Assembly (NCBI RefSeq): GCF_000424005.1
Contig: NZ_AUJB01000003.1
Span: 1 to 64,000, forward strand
Origin: Pseudobutyrivibrio ruminis CF1b
Lineage (GTDB): Bacteria; Bacillota; Clostridia; Lachnospirales; Lachnospiraceae
Length of the DNA stretch: 64,000 nucleotides
Reading direction: 5' to 3'
Below, in pieces: positions 8,566 through 16,583 of this stretch. Position 1 is the first letter of the stretch. Every line of letters begins with the position of its first letter. Position numbers and translations under genes: made by a program. Below the pieces are notes generated by a model, which had not been told where the DNA came from, ran no database searches, and was given only the letters and a program-made list of their open reading frames with translations.

Positions 8566-8838
8566 ATGAATTTATTTGACGAAGTATTCGATTCAGACGC
8601 TAATATCTACGGTGTCATCCTAAGTCATAAAGAATACAAAAACAACACTTTCTATGTTCTTTGGAAAAATGAACACATCGGCTTTATCGATTCTGACGAG
8701 GCTGCAATAAAACCTACTGGTAGAAATTTTGCTGATATTCCACTAAAGGATTTAGCTGATTCAATTTCTGAGAATAATCATCCCGTGATATCTAATGGAA
8801 TTGATTGGGGTGAACCCAAGGGCAAGGAAATCTGGTAA
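8566..8838 (+). CDS. Hypothetical protein
   Basis: A 90-residue acidic protein with a strong GAGGGGG ribosome-binding site before ATG. No known domain, signal peptide or membrane segment is visible; it contains FYVLWKNEHIGFIDSDEAA and ends DWGEPKGKEIW. It follows the small HTH gene, probably in one transcript, and is followed by a terminator at 8918-8954. Function unknown. Confidence 0.55.
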   Translation: MNLFDEVFDSDANIYGVILSHKEYKNNTFYVLWKNEHIGFIDSDEAAIKPTGRNFADIPLKDLADSISENNHPVISNGIDWGEPKGKEIW

Positions 8839-8917
8839 TATTACTTTGTTGCGGCACTATAGGACTCAAGCATTACAATATAATACTCTACTAGCACTGT
8901 CTCTTATAATGAAAAGC

Positions 8918-8954
8918 ATGGAGGGGCATCAAGCTAACTTGATGTCCCCTCCAT
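8918..8954 (+). terminator. Terminator between convergent genes
   Basis: Stem ATGGAGGGG-CATCAAG / CTTGATG-T-CCCCTCCAT with one bulged base, followed by TTTG. It lies between the plus-strand gene ending at 8838 and the minus-strand gene ending at 8979. Confidence 0.65.
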
Positions 8955-8978
8955 TTTGTAGGAAAACCTTTAAGGTTA

Positions 8979-9374
8979 TTATAATTCTTGACTTCTTTTT
9001 TCTTCCTCAGCCAAAAGTTTCTCAAAATCTAAATCAAATCTTCTTTCCAATAATTCAAGTATCCGAAAAAGTCCTTCCCCAACAAATAATTGATTTGTTC
9101 CAAATTTATAATTCATTTCACTTACTCTATCTAAATCAATATCATAAAAATAATATTTAGCCTTATACTCACTACCATCTTTGCATATATAATGAACCGG
9201 GTATCTATAAGTCAACCCTTGTATTTGCGTCCAGCCGTTGTAAGAATTCTTATTATGACAACAGCTTCCTAACGTTCTTTCAAGCTCTGTAACTAACAGG
9301 GCAGTCTTTTCATTTCTTTCCAATATAACAAACTCCTCTACAAAAAAATCGCAATCAAAAAGATGCCTGCTCAT
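8979..9374 (-). CDS. Hypothetical protein
   Basis: A 131-residue soluble protein with paired cysteines (GSCCHNK) and many aromatic residues, ending in a charged helix (FEKLLAEEEKRSQEL). I recognise no family. An AGGGGAT lies about 16 nt before the ATG, longer than ideal, so the start is uncertain. It stands downstream of the HNH/MazG pair on the same strand with a 74-bp gap. Confidence 0.5.
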   Translation of the reverse strand: MSRHLFDCDFFVEEFVILERNEKTALLVTELERTLGSCCHNKNSYNGWTQIQGLTYRYPVHYICKDGSEYKAKYYFYDIDLDRVSEMNYKFGTNQLFVGEGLFRILELLERRFDLDFEKLLAEEEKRSQEL

Positions 9375-9448
9375 TATAATACAGAGATCCCCTTTTGAAT
9401 ACTCCGAAATTTTATTTTTTCAATATAATCATAATGCTTTTCTTTCTA

Positions 9449-10612
9449 TTACCACACCTGATAACCTTGCCTTCTGGCACTGTCATATACTGGTTGCATA
9501 TTCTTCTGCAAAATATTGTAAAACTCTGTCTCCGTATTTCCTTTTCGATATAGCTCCTGATTAGCCCAAATGGAATGCAAATTATCCTTAAAACATTTCT
9601 CGTATTTCTGCCTAATTACTGGCTTGCTCACATCATGAATCATTCCGTATAGAATAAATTGGTTTCTTGCAAAAGCTGGGAAATAATTGTCCCACTTTGG
9701 AAGCCTATTGTTCTTTGATGAATTAAGAGATGAATCCATTGGCATAAGATTCCATAGTTCATCATTCATCACAAATGACCATGGAATGAAATGATCGATG
9801 TCATAATTTCCCTGTTCTATTGGCTCATTCTTAAACACATCAATAATCTGCTTTTCATGAAGTATGCATTCCCACAAATCTCTTACATACTTCAGCTTGC
9901 GCATCTTCTCATCCATAGGTGCAAGCTTATAAACAAGGCTTGGTACTTCAGGATTATTATTTTGTAGCCATTTAACCTTTTCAAACTGAATCCAGCCAAG
10001 TATAGAGACCATATTGTCGTTGATTAGTCTTATCCAGTTTTCATTGAATCGAACTTCTCGTTTTAATCCTGCGGAATGACCAAGACAATATGGCAATGGT
10101 CTGGTTTTATTTAGAACCTCGGAATAATCAATCAACACATTTATTCTATTCCAGTTGATTATCGCATTTGCGTTATCAAAAAAACCTGCCAGCGCTCTGT
10201 ATGGAACATTTTTAGTCAGCTGATCTTTGTAAACTTTTAATTCATTATCGTATTTACGGATTTCATTTTTGATTTCCACCTTACTGGCATTAGCTGGTAA
10301 ATCACTTAATTGGGACAGCAAAAGAACGGCTCTCTCCAAGCCATCTCTTACTTCACCCTCCATCATACCACTCAGATGAACATGAAATTCAAGCACGGTA
10401 TACCATGCATTGCAAATCATCTCATCGATAATGTCATTAAATGTAGTTGATTTCACATCTTGGGATATAAGCTGGACTATAGCCTCCAGCCAATAGAATT
10501 TATAACAGTAAGAAGGGTCTTTCATCATCAATGAAAAACCCTCGATATCAAGATTATTATAATACTCCTTATTAATATTCAAGATTGACTGATTATCAAA
10601 ATAATCACTCAT
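9449..10612 (-). CDS. HNH endonuclease-domain protein
   Basis: A 387-residue protein. A helical N-terminal two-thirds without recognised motifs leads to an HNH nuclease domain at about residues 270-310: YDIDHFIPWSF (the D-H pair), NLMPMDSSLNSSKNNRLP (Asn and the SKN triplet). Such proteins are frequent in defence islands. The start ATG follows GGGGGG at normal spacing. It lies 12 bp after the MazG-like gene, so the two form an operon. A nucleic-acid-cutting role is expected; the trigger is unknown. Confidence 0.75.
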   Translation of the reverse strand: MSDYFDNQSILNINKEYYNNLDIEGFSLMMKDPSYCYKFYWLEAIVQLISQDVKSTTFNDIIDEMICNAWYTVLEFHVHLSGMMEGEVRDGLERAVLLLSQLSDLPANASKVEIKNEIRKYDNELKVYKDQLTKNVPYRALAGFFDNANAIINWNRINVLIDYSEVLNKTRPLPYCLGHSAGLKREVRFNENWIRLINDNMVSILGWIQFEKVKWLQNNNPEVPSLVYKLAPMDEKMRKLKYVRDLWECILHEKQIIDVFKNEPIEQGNYDIDHFIPWSFVMNDELWNLMPMDSSLNSSKNNRLPKWDNYFPAFARNQFILYGMIHDVSKPVIRQKYEKCFKDNLHSIWANQELYRKGNTETEFYNILQKNMQPVYDSARRQGYQVW

Positions 10613-10624
10613 GAAATCCCCCCA

Positions 10625-10927
10625 TTAATTATTGCCTTCCCAGAAAATCTTGTTTTTAAATCCACCTCGTTTATCTTGTTTCGCTTGCTTTACTTCCATC
10701 AGTTCTTCGATGGAATGTCCCCTCGCTTTACATATAGCAAACAAAACCTCTAGTACATCAGCCATTTCCTCAATGGATTTATCTGCCTGATATTCAGCTA
10801 CTTCTTCGTTTAGCTTTTTATCTAATTCTGCCAGATATTCATCATCAGTAAGTACCCTTGTAATAGGATTTTTACCATCAGCCTTGATAATATCTGGAAT
10901 CTTATCTCTCACAAGTTTTCCTGACAT
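10625..10927 (-). CDS. MazG-like nucleotide pyrophosphohydrolase
   Basis: A 100-residue all-alpha NTP pyrophosphohydrolase of the MazG/HisE-like superfamily. The metal-binding pattern is visible: NEEVAEY (ExxE) then IEEMADVLE (ExxD). It opens with KLVRDKIPDII, typical of the COG4997 group often annotated as phosphoribosyl-ATP pyrophosphohydrolase-like. Ribosome-binding site GGGGGAG. It is the first gene of the pair with the HNH gene; a nucleotide-hydrolysing partner in defence is possible but not shown. Confidence 0.82.
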   Translation of the reverse strand: MSGKLVRDKIPDIIKADGKNPITRVLTDDEYLAELDKKLNEEVAEYQADKSIEEMADVLEVLFAICKARGHSIEELMEVKQAKQDKRGGFKNKIFWEGNN

Positions 10928-11018
10928 ATTCTCCCCCTACATACATATAGACAGTATATCACAAGATTCCATGAATAATCATAATATATATGCTTTAAAA
11001 TAAGTTTTTCTTGAAAAA

Positions 11019-11046
11019 GTAGAGCTGGAAATAATTCCAACTCTAC
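11019..11046 (-). terminator. Terminator of the NERD gene
   Basis: Stem GTAGAG-N-TGGAA / TTCCA-N-CTCTAC with an ATAA loop, followed on the minus strand by TTTTTC. It is 10 bp past the stop codon at 11056. Confidence 0.75.
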
Positions 11047-11055
11047 AAATCTTTC

Positions 11056-11985
11056 TCACTGAATATTCATAATAAATCTACACTTAGGAAAATTACTGCA
11101 ACCATAGAACTGATTACCAGCATTATCACCTTTCTTGGCAGTTCTAAGAACAAGTTCTCCACCACATTTTGGACATATCAGTTTTTGCTCGGTCTGTGTT
11201 TTGTTCTCTTCACTTGTTGTAGGTTTCTGTGTTTTTGTTGCTTCTACTATATCTTCATATTTCTTTAAATAATCTGTTCGCTGTTCTACATTAAGAGTTA
11301 ATATTGACTCTCCTAACTGGACCATTTCTTTTTTACTGTAGGAAAGAGTCCCTGTTAAATTTCTCAAATAATTAATTAGTTGATCGCAACGAATTACTTT
11401 TTCCTTTACTTCTTTTTTAGCCCATTTATCATTTACTACCGTTTTTTCATTTGCCAGAACAATTACTGTTCTATAGAAATTGTCGAAGGACTTCCCCACA
11501 AATAACTGAGCTATTTTACTAGTACATTCCTTCCAGCATTCCTTGTAAACTGCCAAATGTCTCTCATTTTGTGTAATAGGACTATAGATTCCTTCTTTGT
11601 ATTTACGTCCTTTGTAATCGAAAGATCTAATGAAATCGCCCTTATTATTTATCTCAATATTACCAAACAAATTCTTGCACTCGATAATAACAGCCGCATG
11701 TTTTGATACTACAAAGTAATCAATCTGCGCACTTCTCCCATCATTAGTTTCTATATACAGATCTCTTAATACTACAAGATCCATATCGCTGTTTTTCAGT
11801 TCATAAAGGACATTTTCTTCCCCCTTTATACCAGCGTTTACAATAACTATTTCTTTGTCTATTTTCTCAGCAGCCTCGCTATCATCAGGTACTGTTTTTC
11901 GAAGTTCCTGTAACTTACTCAAGTATTCTTTTGAATCACAAGAATCTTTTAGAATAACAACTTCCGGTTTACTAAAAAGTCCCAT
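11056..11985 (-). CDS. NERD-domain protein with topoisomerase-type zinc ribbon
   Basis: A 309-residue protein. The NERD (nuclease-related) domain spans about 60-180: GIKGEENVLYEL, then QIDYFVVSKHAAVIIECKN with the D and ExK of a PD-(D/E)XK fold. A charged linker follows, then a C-terminal zinc ribbon of topoisomerase I type (CPKCGG and GCSNFPKC). It probably binds or cuts DNA. The ATG chosen has GGGGTG upstream at 6-8 nt; the GTG three codons earlier is part of that site. It lies in the defence island but is not tightly coupled to its neighbours. Confidence 0.8.
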   Translation of the reverse strand: MGLFSKPEVVILKDSCDSKEYLSKLQELRKTVPDDSEAAEKIDKEIVIVNAGIKGEENVLYELKNSDMDLVVLRDLYIETNDGRSAQIDYFVVSKHAAVIIECKNLFGNIEINNKGDFIRSFDYKGRKYKEGIYSPITQNERHLAVYKECWKECTSKIAQLFVGKSFDNFYRTVIVLANEKTVVNDKWAKKEVKEKVIRCDQLINYLRNLTGTLSYSKKEMVQLGESILTLNVEQRTDYLKKYEDIVEATKTQKPTTSEENKTQTEQKLICPKCGGELVLRTAKKGDNAGNQFYGCSNFPKCRFIMNIQ

Positions 11986-12084
11986 ATTTATCACCCCGTC
12001 ACATACACTCTTAAAAACTTTTGTATACTGAATCTTATCATTTGAGTGTGATTATTCCGTTACTAAAAATAAATAATTATAGCA

Positions 12085-12143
12085 AAAGCACCAACCCTCC
12101 GGTTGGTGCCTCCATCGGCGAAGCCGATCTCCAATCCTTCCTT
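12085..12143 (-). repeat. 59-bp two-hairpin repeat, copy 1 (acts as terminator)
   Basis: Contains GCACCAACC-N4-GGTTGGTGC and ATCGGC-GAA-GCCGAT. On the minus strand the first hairpin is followed by TTTTGC, so it can end the GIY-YIG transcript (stop at 12162). It matches 57 of 59 bases of the copy at 13037-13095 on the other side of that gene. Confidence 0.8.
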
Positions 12144-12161
12144 TATTAAGACGAATACTAT

Positions 12162-12941
12162 CTAGTTTGCATTCAAGCCAAATTGTCTTGTCATAAATCT
12201 TTCTTTGTATCTAGACTCAGCCTCTATGATTTCTTTATCAGAAACTTTCATTGGAAAGATATGGAGAATAATATACTTAAACTGCTTAAAATATTCTTCA
12301 CCATGTTTTTTATACAACTCCCTAAGCTTTTTATTACCACCATGATAAGTTTCAGAATATGTTCTCCAACGTGCCCATAAAGATTCATTATTTTCATAAG
12401 CACTACCTATGTATTGTTTTCCAGTATTACCGTCAATAATCATATACACTGCTTTAACACAGATAAAATGCTCATAATAATCTGAGTATTGGTTAGAAAT
12501 AACCTCTTGAAGCTGGTCAAAAGTAAAGTCAACAGAATCATAATCTCTAAACTTCTCTATTGTTCTATTTCCTTCTGAAGGCCAAATTTCATCAACGACA
12601 AACTCTTTTCCCGTACTATTGTAGAATGAGAATTTATAGTTATGCTTAAAAACCAATCTTCCAGCATATAAATCTATGTTTAATGGTACCCTTTCCCATG
12701 TATAGAGATTTTCACCTACTTGTTCAACCAATTTAATTGCAAATCTATATCTGCATTTTGTTCCTGTGATTCCAGCAAGAACCAAGTAAATCCTACCTTT
12801 TAAGTTTACTCCCCTCTTCAAGTCAATGACATCTTTCGTAAGACCCTCATCATTCATATAGTCTTGGTATATATCTTTTCCATACCACCAAACATTATAA
12901 TTATCTATACCTTCAAGCAGCATTAAATCATGAAGCGTCAT
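12162..12941 (-). CDS. GIY-YIG nuclease-family protein
   Basis: A 259-residue protein. The N-terminal part is unrecognised and contains a basic/aromatic beta-rich region. The C-terminal 100 residues carry a GIY-YIG-like domain: AVYMIIDGNTGKQYIGSA with a downstream arginine (WARWRTY) and a FKYIILHIFP segment with E-rich helix after it. The start chosen is the ATG with AGGAGG 9 nt upstream; an in-frame ATG 13 codons earlier would place that site inside the gene. It is bracketed by two copies of a 59-bp repeat, suggesting it entered as a unit. Restriction-like or repair nuclease is likely; target unknown. Confidence 0.72.
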   Translation of the reverse strand: MTLHDLMLLEGIDNYNVWWYGKDIYQDYMNDEGLTKDVIDLKRGVNLKGRIYLVLAGITGTKCRYRFAIKLVEQVGENLYTWERVPLNIDLYAGRLVFKHNYKFSFYNSTGKEFVVDEIWPSEGNRTIEKFRDYDSVDFTFDQLQEVISNQYSDYYEHFICVKAVYMIIDGNTGKQYIGSAYENNESLWARWRTYSETYHGGNKKLRELYKKHGEEYFKQFKYIILHIFPMKVSDKEIIEAESRYKERFMTRQFGLNAN

Positions 12942-13036
12942 CTTGAATTTCCTCCTAAGTATCATTAATTTCTTTCTCATTTTATTCTACATAATATATA
13001 GATATTGTAATGGTTTGGTTAGCTAAATTCAAAATG

Positions 13037-13095
13037 AAAGCACCAACCCTCCGGTTGGTGCCCCCATCGGCGAAGCCGATTTCCAATCCTTCCTT
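13037..13095 (-). repeat. 59-bp two-hairpin repeat, copy 2
   Basis: Same element as 12085-12143, differing at two positions. An extra hairpin ACTCGC-GTA-GCGAGT follows directly (13094-13108). It lies downstream of the 13200-13436 gene on the minus strand and may serve as its distal terminator. Confidence 0.75.
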
Positions 13096-13120
13096 ACTCG
13101 CGTAGCGAGTGGTCTGTGGA

Positions 13121-13192
13121 GTTCGGGCAGACCTGGGCCTGGAAGGCCCTGCTAGGGATGGTCCCCAAATAAAAAATCCGGTCTGCCAGAAC
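13121..13192 (-). other. Structured intergenic element
   Basis: GTTCGGGCAGACC (13121-13133) can pair with GGTCTGCCAGAAC (13180-13192), 12 of 13 pairs. Inside are GGGCCT-GGA-AGGCCC and a GGG/CCC mini-hairpin around ATGGT. It is 7 bp past the stop codon of the 13200-13436 gene. It may be a structured 3' end, or part of the adjoining repeat; no known RNA family was recognised. Confidence 0.4.
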
Positions 13193-13199
13193 CAAATAA

Positions 13200-13436
13200 T
13201 TATTCATCCATTTTTCTTCCACACATAGGACAATACTTTATTGGAACATTTATGGTAGTATCTCCAATGCCATATGAGTTCACTACATTAAACTCTAATA
13301 ATGATTTGTTTGGAAAAACTACCGCTCCAACAGTGCATCCTTTCAGTTTACCTTCTTCTTTAATAACTTCATCAAAAAGCCATTCTCCCAATGAAGTTAT
13401 AGGTTCATTAGCTGTACAATATTTACATCCAGACAT
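13200..13436 (-). CDS. Small zinc-ribbon protein
   Basis: A 78-residue protein with two CxxC knuckles, CKYC near the N-terminus and CPMCGRK at the C-terminus, flanking about 60 residues of beta-rich sequence; a zinc ribbon is likely. The start chosen is the ATG preceded by GGAGG with 8-nt spacing; an in-frame ATG five codons earlier overlaps that site. Similar proteins occur in phages and mobile elements, but I cannot name a function. No same-strand partner is closely linked. Confidence 0.6.
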   Translation of the reverse strand: MSGCKYCTANEPITSLGEWLFDEVIKEEGKLKGCTVGAVVFPNKSLLEFNVVNSYGIGDTTINVPIKYCPMCGRKMDE

Positions 13437-13550
13437 ATGCAATACCTCCATTAAAAATTACAAAGTAAACATAAGTTAAACATTATCTTTTCACATACAG
13501 TTGTTAGTATTACTTAAATGGAATAAATAAGTAGACATTATGTCTATGAC

Positions 13551-13590
13551 AAAGGCTCCAGCTCACCTCCTATTGTTCACTGGAGCCTTT
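13551..13590 (+). terminator. Strong hairpin with T-run, no obvious upstream gene
   Basis: Stem AAAGGCTCCAG/CTGGAGCCTTT (11 bp) with an 18-nt loop, followed on the plus strand by TTTCC. It is preceded by a small dyad TAGACA-N3-TGTCTA near 13533. No plus-strand gene lies just upstream, so it may end a small untranslated transcript or be a relic. Confidence 0.5.
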
Positions 13591-13603
13591 TTCCTGCGTA
13601 AAA

Positions 13604-13635
13604 ACAGCATCTGGCCTATCAAAACCAAATGCTGT
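13604..13635 (-). terminator. Terminator of the 13651-13929 gene
   Basis: Stem ACAGCAT/ATGCTGT with an 18-nt loop, followed on the minus strand by TTTTACG. It is 16 bp past the stop codon. Confidence 0.6.
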
Positions 13636-13650
13636 ATTCCATGACTATAT

Positions 13651-13929
13651 TTAATATGATATATTTTCCAACAATTGGCGAAACTCTTCAAAGCTTTTCG
13701 ATTTACTTTCGCTCATCATTTTTGCAGTGTCTTCAGCAATAGCTTCAGCCATTATCTCAGTCAGTTCCCCTGCCTTTTTAGAAAGTTTCTTTTCTTCATA
13801 TGTCATGAAGTCTTCAAAATCTTCCCTTTCAAGCTGGCCCCTTAAAAGCATATTTCTAAGGCTTATATACTTATGAAAATATACAGTTGCAGCCTTTAAA
13901 TCCTCTATAGTGCATTCGATATTTCCCAT
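13651..13929 (-). CDS. Hypothetical helical protein
   Basis: A 92-residue, mostly helical and charged protein (MGNIECTIEDLKAATVYFHK...), with methionine- and glutamate-rich helices and no membrane segment. GGAGGT precedes the ATG. It starts 11 bp after the lipoprotein gene upstream, so the two form an operon. I do not recognise it. Confidence 0.55.
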   Translation of the reverse strand: MGNIECTIEDLKAATVYFHKYISLRNMLLRGQLEREDFEDFMTYEEKKLSKKAGELTEIMAEAIAEDTAKMMSESKSKSFEEFRQLLENISY

Positions 13930-13940
13930 AGGCTTACCTC

Positions 13941-14273
13941 CTAATTCAGATCTACCTCTTCACCCATCAGGTTCTCTCCCAGCAATGTGTCAGGGTCGAT
14001 GGTGTACCAGTCATAGGTGGCAGTATGATCTTCCAAATTCTCGTACAGATGAATCACAAGTTTTCCGTCATCTGTAGTGGAATCCACCTCTGCACATGGA
14101 GCGCCAGACAGTTTCTTTGCCCTCTCAAGGATTTCCTCCTGGGAAATCTTTGTGGAGTCATTTGTGCCAGGATTGCCACCTGTCTTTTCCTTGCCGCAGG
14201 CCACCAGCAGGCAGCAGGCCATAAGAATCATTATCAAGCCTCTGCTAAATCTAAACCATTTTTTATTCCCCAT
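13941..14273 (-). CDS. Small lipoprotein
   Basis: A 110-residue protein with a lipoprotein signal peptide: basic start (MGNKKWFRFSR), hydrophobic core and lipobox LVAC, then GKEKTGGNPGTNDS. The mature part ends DTLLGENLMGEEVDLN. The ATG chosen has GGAGGT at 7 nt; longer versions lack a site. Probably anchored on the outer face of the membrane; function unknown. Confidence 0.65.
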   Translation of the reverse strand: MGNKKWFRFSRGLIMILMACCLLVACGKEKTGGNPGTNDSTKISQEEILERAKKLSGAPCAEVDSTTDDGKLVIHLYENLEDHTATYDWYTIDPDTLLGENLMGEEVDLN

Positions 14274-14332
14274 TTCTATTACCTCCTCACTTACCAATAC
14301 AGAATACAACTAAATTGTGATTTTTTTCTTAA

Positions 14333-15133
14333 GATTTAGTAAACATCTCACCAGAACATCTATCGAACACTTATAGGGATATAATTAAAAAAGCTGTTAT
14401 TATGAACAATGGTCAGTCATTTTATGTTATACTAGGCATAGAAAATCAAAACGACATTCATTATGCTATGCCTGTTAGAAATATGCTATATGATGCACTT
14501 GCTTATTCGCAGCAGGTGGATGAAATAGCTACCACTAACAGAAATAATTCAGAATCAACACCAGCGAATTATCTATCAGGTATTTCAAAGGATGATAAGC
14601 TAGACCCAGTTATCACTGCCACCCTATATTGGGGCTCGCAGCCTTGGGATGGCCCTGTTTCATTAAAACAGATGCTACGTGATGTGGATACCAGATTGGC
14701 ACCATTTATTAATGATTACAACCTTAATCTATTCTCCATCATTGACCGAGAAGATTTTCCTGAATACAAGACCGAACTTGGTGCCCTGTTTTTATTATTA
14801 AACTGTCGCAATGATGAGGAGAAAATGCAGCATTTAGTCCAAACTAATGCTACTCTCAAACATATATCGAGACCAACAGCCGAGTTGATGCGAGACTATG
14901 CCTCATTGAAAAGGCTGCCTCGTAAGAGTAAGGAAGGTGATTATAATATGTGCAAAGCAATTGAAGATATGAAACGTAAAGGCATGGAAGAAGGCATTGC
15001 AAAAGGTGTAGAACTCCACACACTTGAATCCATCAAAACAATAATGAAAAAATTAAATTACACAGCCGAACAGGCAATGGATTTCTTTGATATTCCTAAA
15101 AAAGATTTCAAAAAATACATGTCCATGCTTTAA
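14333..15133 (+). pseudogene. 5'-truncated Rpn/YhgA-like PD-(D/E)XK gene
   Basis: The longest ATG-started frame is 243 codons (14402-15133), but family-like sequence continues upstream in the same frame without a start: SPEHLSNTYRDIIKKAV precedes it, as far as a TAA just before 14333. Intact Lachnospiraceae relatives have about 70 more residues before the YRDIVKK-like segment. What remains includes LGIENQNDIHYAMPVRNMLYDAL, the TATLYWGSQPWDGP stretch, and the C-terminal helix MEEGIAKG typical of these recombination-promoting nuclease/transposase-like proteins. No ribosome-binding site precedes the ATG. Most likely a decayed copy; expression from the internal ATG cannot be excluded. Confidence 0.65.
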
Positions 15134-15139
15134 ATAACC

Positions 15140-15170
15140 ACACCCAAGAGATTTCTCTTGGGTGTTTTTT
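15140..15170 (+). terminator. Intrinsic terminator
   Basis: Perfect stem ACACCCAAGAGA/TCTCTTGGGTGT with a TT loop and a TTTTT run, directly after the truncated Rpn gene. It is almost the same sequence as the terminator at 17828-17858. Confidence 0.85.
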
Positions 15171-15231
15171 ATCCCTTTAAAGCTATAATAAACATCAATA
15201 CATCTTTCAAATCTTATGTTATTATACCCCT

Positions 15232-15744
15232 ATGAAAAACTTTGAGAAACTTATAACTGAATCCATGAACGAGGTGACACGCATCGGGATCAAGCCTGGT
15301 GTCATCCGGTCATGGTCTATTAATAAAAGAGCGAAAACCAGATGGGGGCTTTGCAAGCAAAACCCAGATAAGACTTTTGAAATCCAGATTGCCGAGAAGC
15401 TCCTGACAGATGACAGGATTTCTGAGCAGGCCTGCAAGGAGACCATCATCCATGAAATTCTTCACACCTGCAAGGGGTGCATGAAGCACACCGGTCAGTG
15501 GAAATACTATGCTGAGGTCATGAACCAGGTCTATGGTTACCACATCAAGAGGGTCACCACAGGCACAGAAAAAGGAGTCGAGGACTACAAGGCCTCAGGC
15601 TCCCTGGCTGTCAAATATGTATTTACCTGCGGCAACTGCGGGGCCACCATTTATCGCAAGCGGGATAGTCGCTTCACAAAGCATTATAGGCATTATGGGT
15701 GTGCCAGATGCGGGGCTGTGGCTTGGCAGAAAGAGGTGGTTTAG
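15232..15744 (+). CDS. SprT-like zinc metalloprotease-fold protein
   Basis: A 170-residue SprT-like protein. The zinc-binding HExxH motif is TIIHEILHTC, followed by a third histidine (KHTGQWK). A C-terminal zinc ribbon has CGNCGATIY and CARCGAVAW. The SprT family resembles the protease domain of Spartan, which acts on DNA-protein crosslinks; the role of short bacterial forms is uncertain. No clear ribosome-binding site is present, and a TATTATA lies about 8 bp before the ATG, so a nearly leaderless message is possible. It is richer in G+C than its left-hand neighbours. Convergent with the transporter at 15750. Confidence 0.78.
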   Translation: MKNFEKLITESMNEVTRIGIKPGVIRSWSINKRAKTRWGLCKQNPDKTFEIQIAEKLLTDDRISEQACKETIIHEILHTCKGCMKHTGQWKYYAEVMNQVYGYHIKRVTTGTEKGVEDYKASGSLAVKYVFTCGNCGATIYRKRDSRFTKHYRHYGCARCGAVAWQKEVV

Positions 15745-15749
15745 GCCTT

Positions 15750-16382
15750 TTAGGCTGTTGTGGCTTTTTCTCTGTGGCTGAAGAAATTGGCCAGTATTCC
15801 GCCCGCTGCATTGCCCAGGGTGATGACTAATAATCTTAAGAATATGTCCACCGAATAGCTTCCGGCCATGTTGTAATAGAACATGTCTGCCACGCAGTGC
15901 TCTGAGCCTATCAGGATAAAGCCCATCACTGCAAGGATTATGGCCAGATACTTTCCACACACGTGCTCATTATTCCTGTACTCATCCACACCTATGAAAA
16001 TGAAGATGTTGCAGAGGACGCCCAGGAAAAACAGGCTCACAAAGGTGTCAGCATTCTTTATTTCGCACAGTGCATTAGCTTTTTCTGTAAGGGCGGCCCA
16101 CTGGCGGGTGTTTCTGATGATGAAGGCCAGTATAAATGAGCCTATGAAGTTTCCGATCCATATGATGAGAATGTTTAAAAGATTCTGGCTGACTTTGCCA
16201 TTTAGCACATAGCAAATCTTACCGGTGAACAGACTGAAGCCCATGGTCAGCACCAGGAACAGTCCTATGCTAAAGAGCGCCGAGCCCACGATTTTATTAT
16301 CTACTGAAAGATAGATCATGCCGCCCAGGCCGATGGAAAACCCGGCAAGAACAGAAGTTAAAAGAGTCTTTTTTGCATCCAT
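15750..16382 (-). CDS. Formate/nitrite-transporter (FNT) family channel
   Basis: A 210-residue membrane protein with about six hydrophobic segments. The family hallmark GSEHCVADMFYYNMAG is present in the second half, matching the FEHSVANM region that lines the pore of FocA/NirC channels. It should move formate, nitrite or another small anion across the cytoplasmic membrane; formate export would suit a fermenter. The ATG follows GGGAG. It is slightly short compared with usual FocA (about 280). Upstream lies a GTTAG-N6-CTAAC dyad, also found before the DUF3793 gene. Confidence 0.75.
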   Translation of the reverse strand: MDAKKTLLTSVLAGFSIGLGGMIYLSVDNKIVGSALFSIGLFLVLTMGFSLFTGKICYVLNGKVSQNLLNILIIWIGNFIGSFILAFIIRNTRQWAALTEKANALCEIKNADTFVSLFFLGVLCNIFIFIGVDEYRNNEHVCGKYLAIILAVMGFILIGSEHCVADMFYYNMAGSYSVDIFLRLLVITLGNAAGGILANFFSHREKATTA

Positions 16383-16472
16383 AACATATCTCCCTTCACT
16401 AATCTCCCAACAAGATAGGTATATTCTATCTTATAGTTGTGTATTTTCTATAGTCTTGATTTAGATGCTTTA

Positions 16473-16498
16473 GCTAACTATCGTTAGCCTTTTCTAAC
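16473..16498 (-). promoter_or_regulatory. Dyad upstream of the FNT gene
   Basis: Two overlapping dyads: GCTAAC-TATC-GTTAGC (16473-16488) and GTTAG-N6-CTAAC (16483-16498). The second has the same half-sites and spacing as the dyad at 47012-47027. It lies about 100 bp before the FNT start, suggesting a repressor or activator site. Confidence 0.4.
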
Positions 16499-16543
16499 TT
16501 CAAATAGTATATATATTGCCCTATGGTATTGTCAATAAAAAAA

Positions 16544-16566
16544 CAGCTATTCATTATGAATAGCTG
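16544..16566 (-). terminator. Terminator of the HTH-nucleotidyltransferase gene
   Basis: Perfect 10-bp stem CAGCTATTCA/TGAATAGCTG with a 3-nt loop, followed on the minus strand by TTTTTTTATTG. Confidence 0.85.
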
Positions 16567-16583
16567 CTTTAACTAGCATTCCT

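Noticed and set aside
12085-13095. Insertion sequence or CRISPR from the paired 59-bp repeats
   Set aside because: Only two copies, in direct orientation, and the enclosed gene is a GIY-YIG protein with no transposase.
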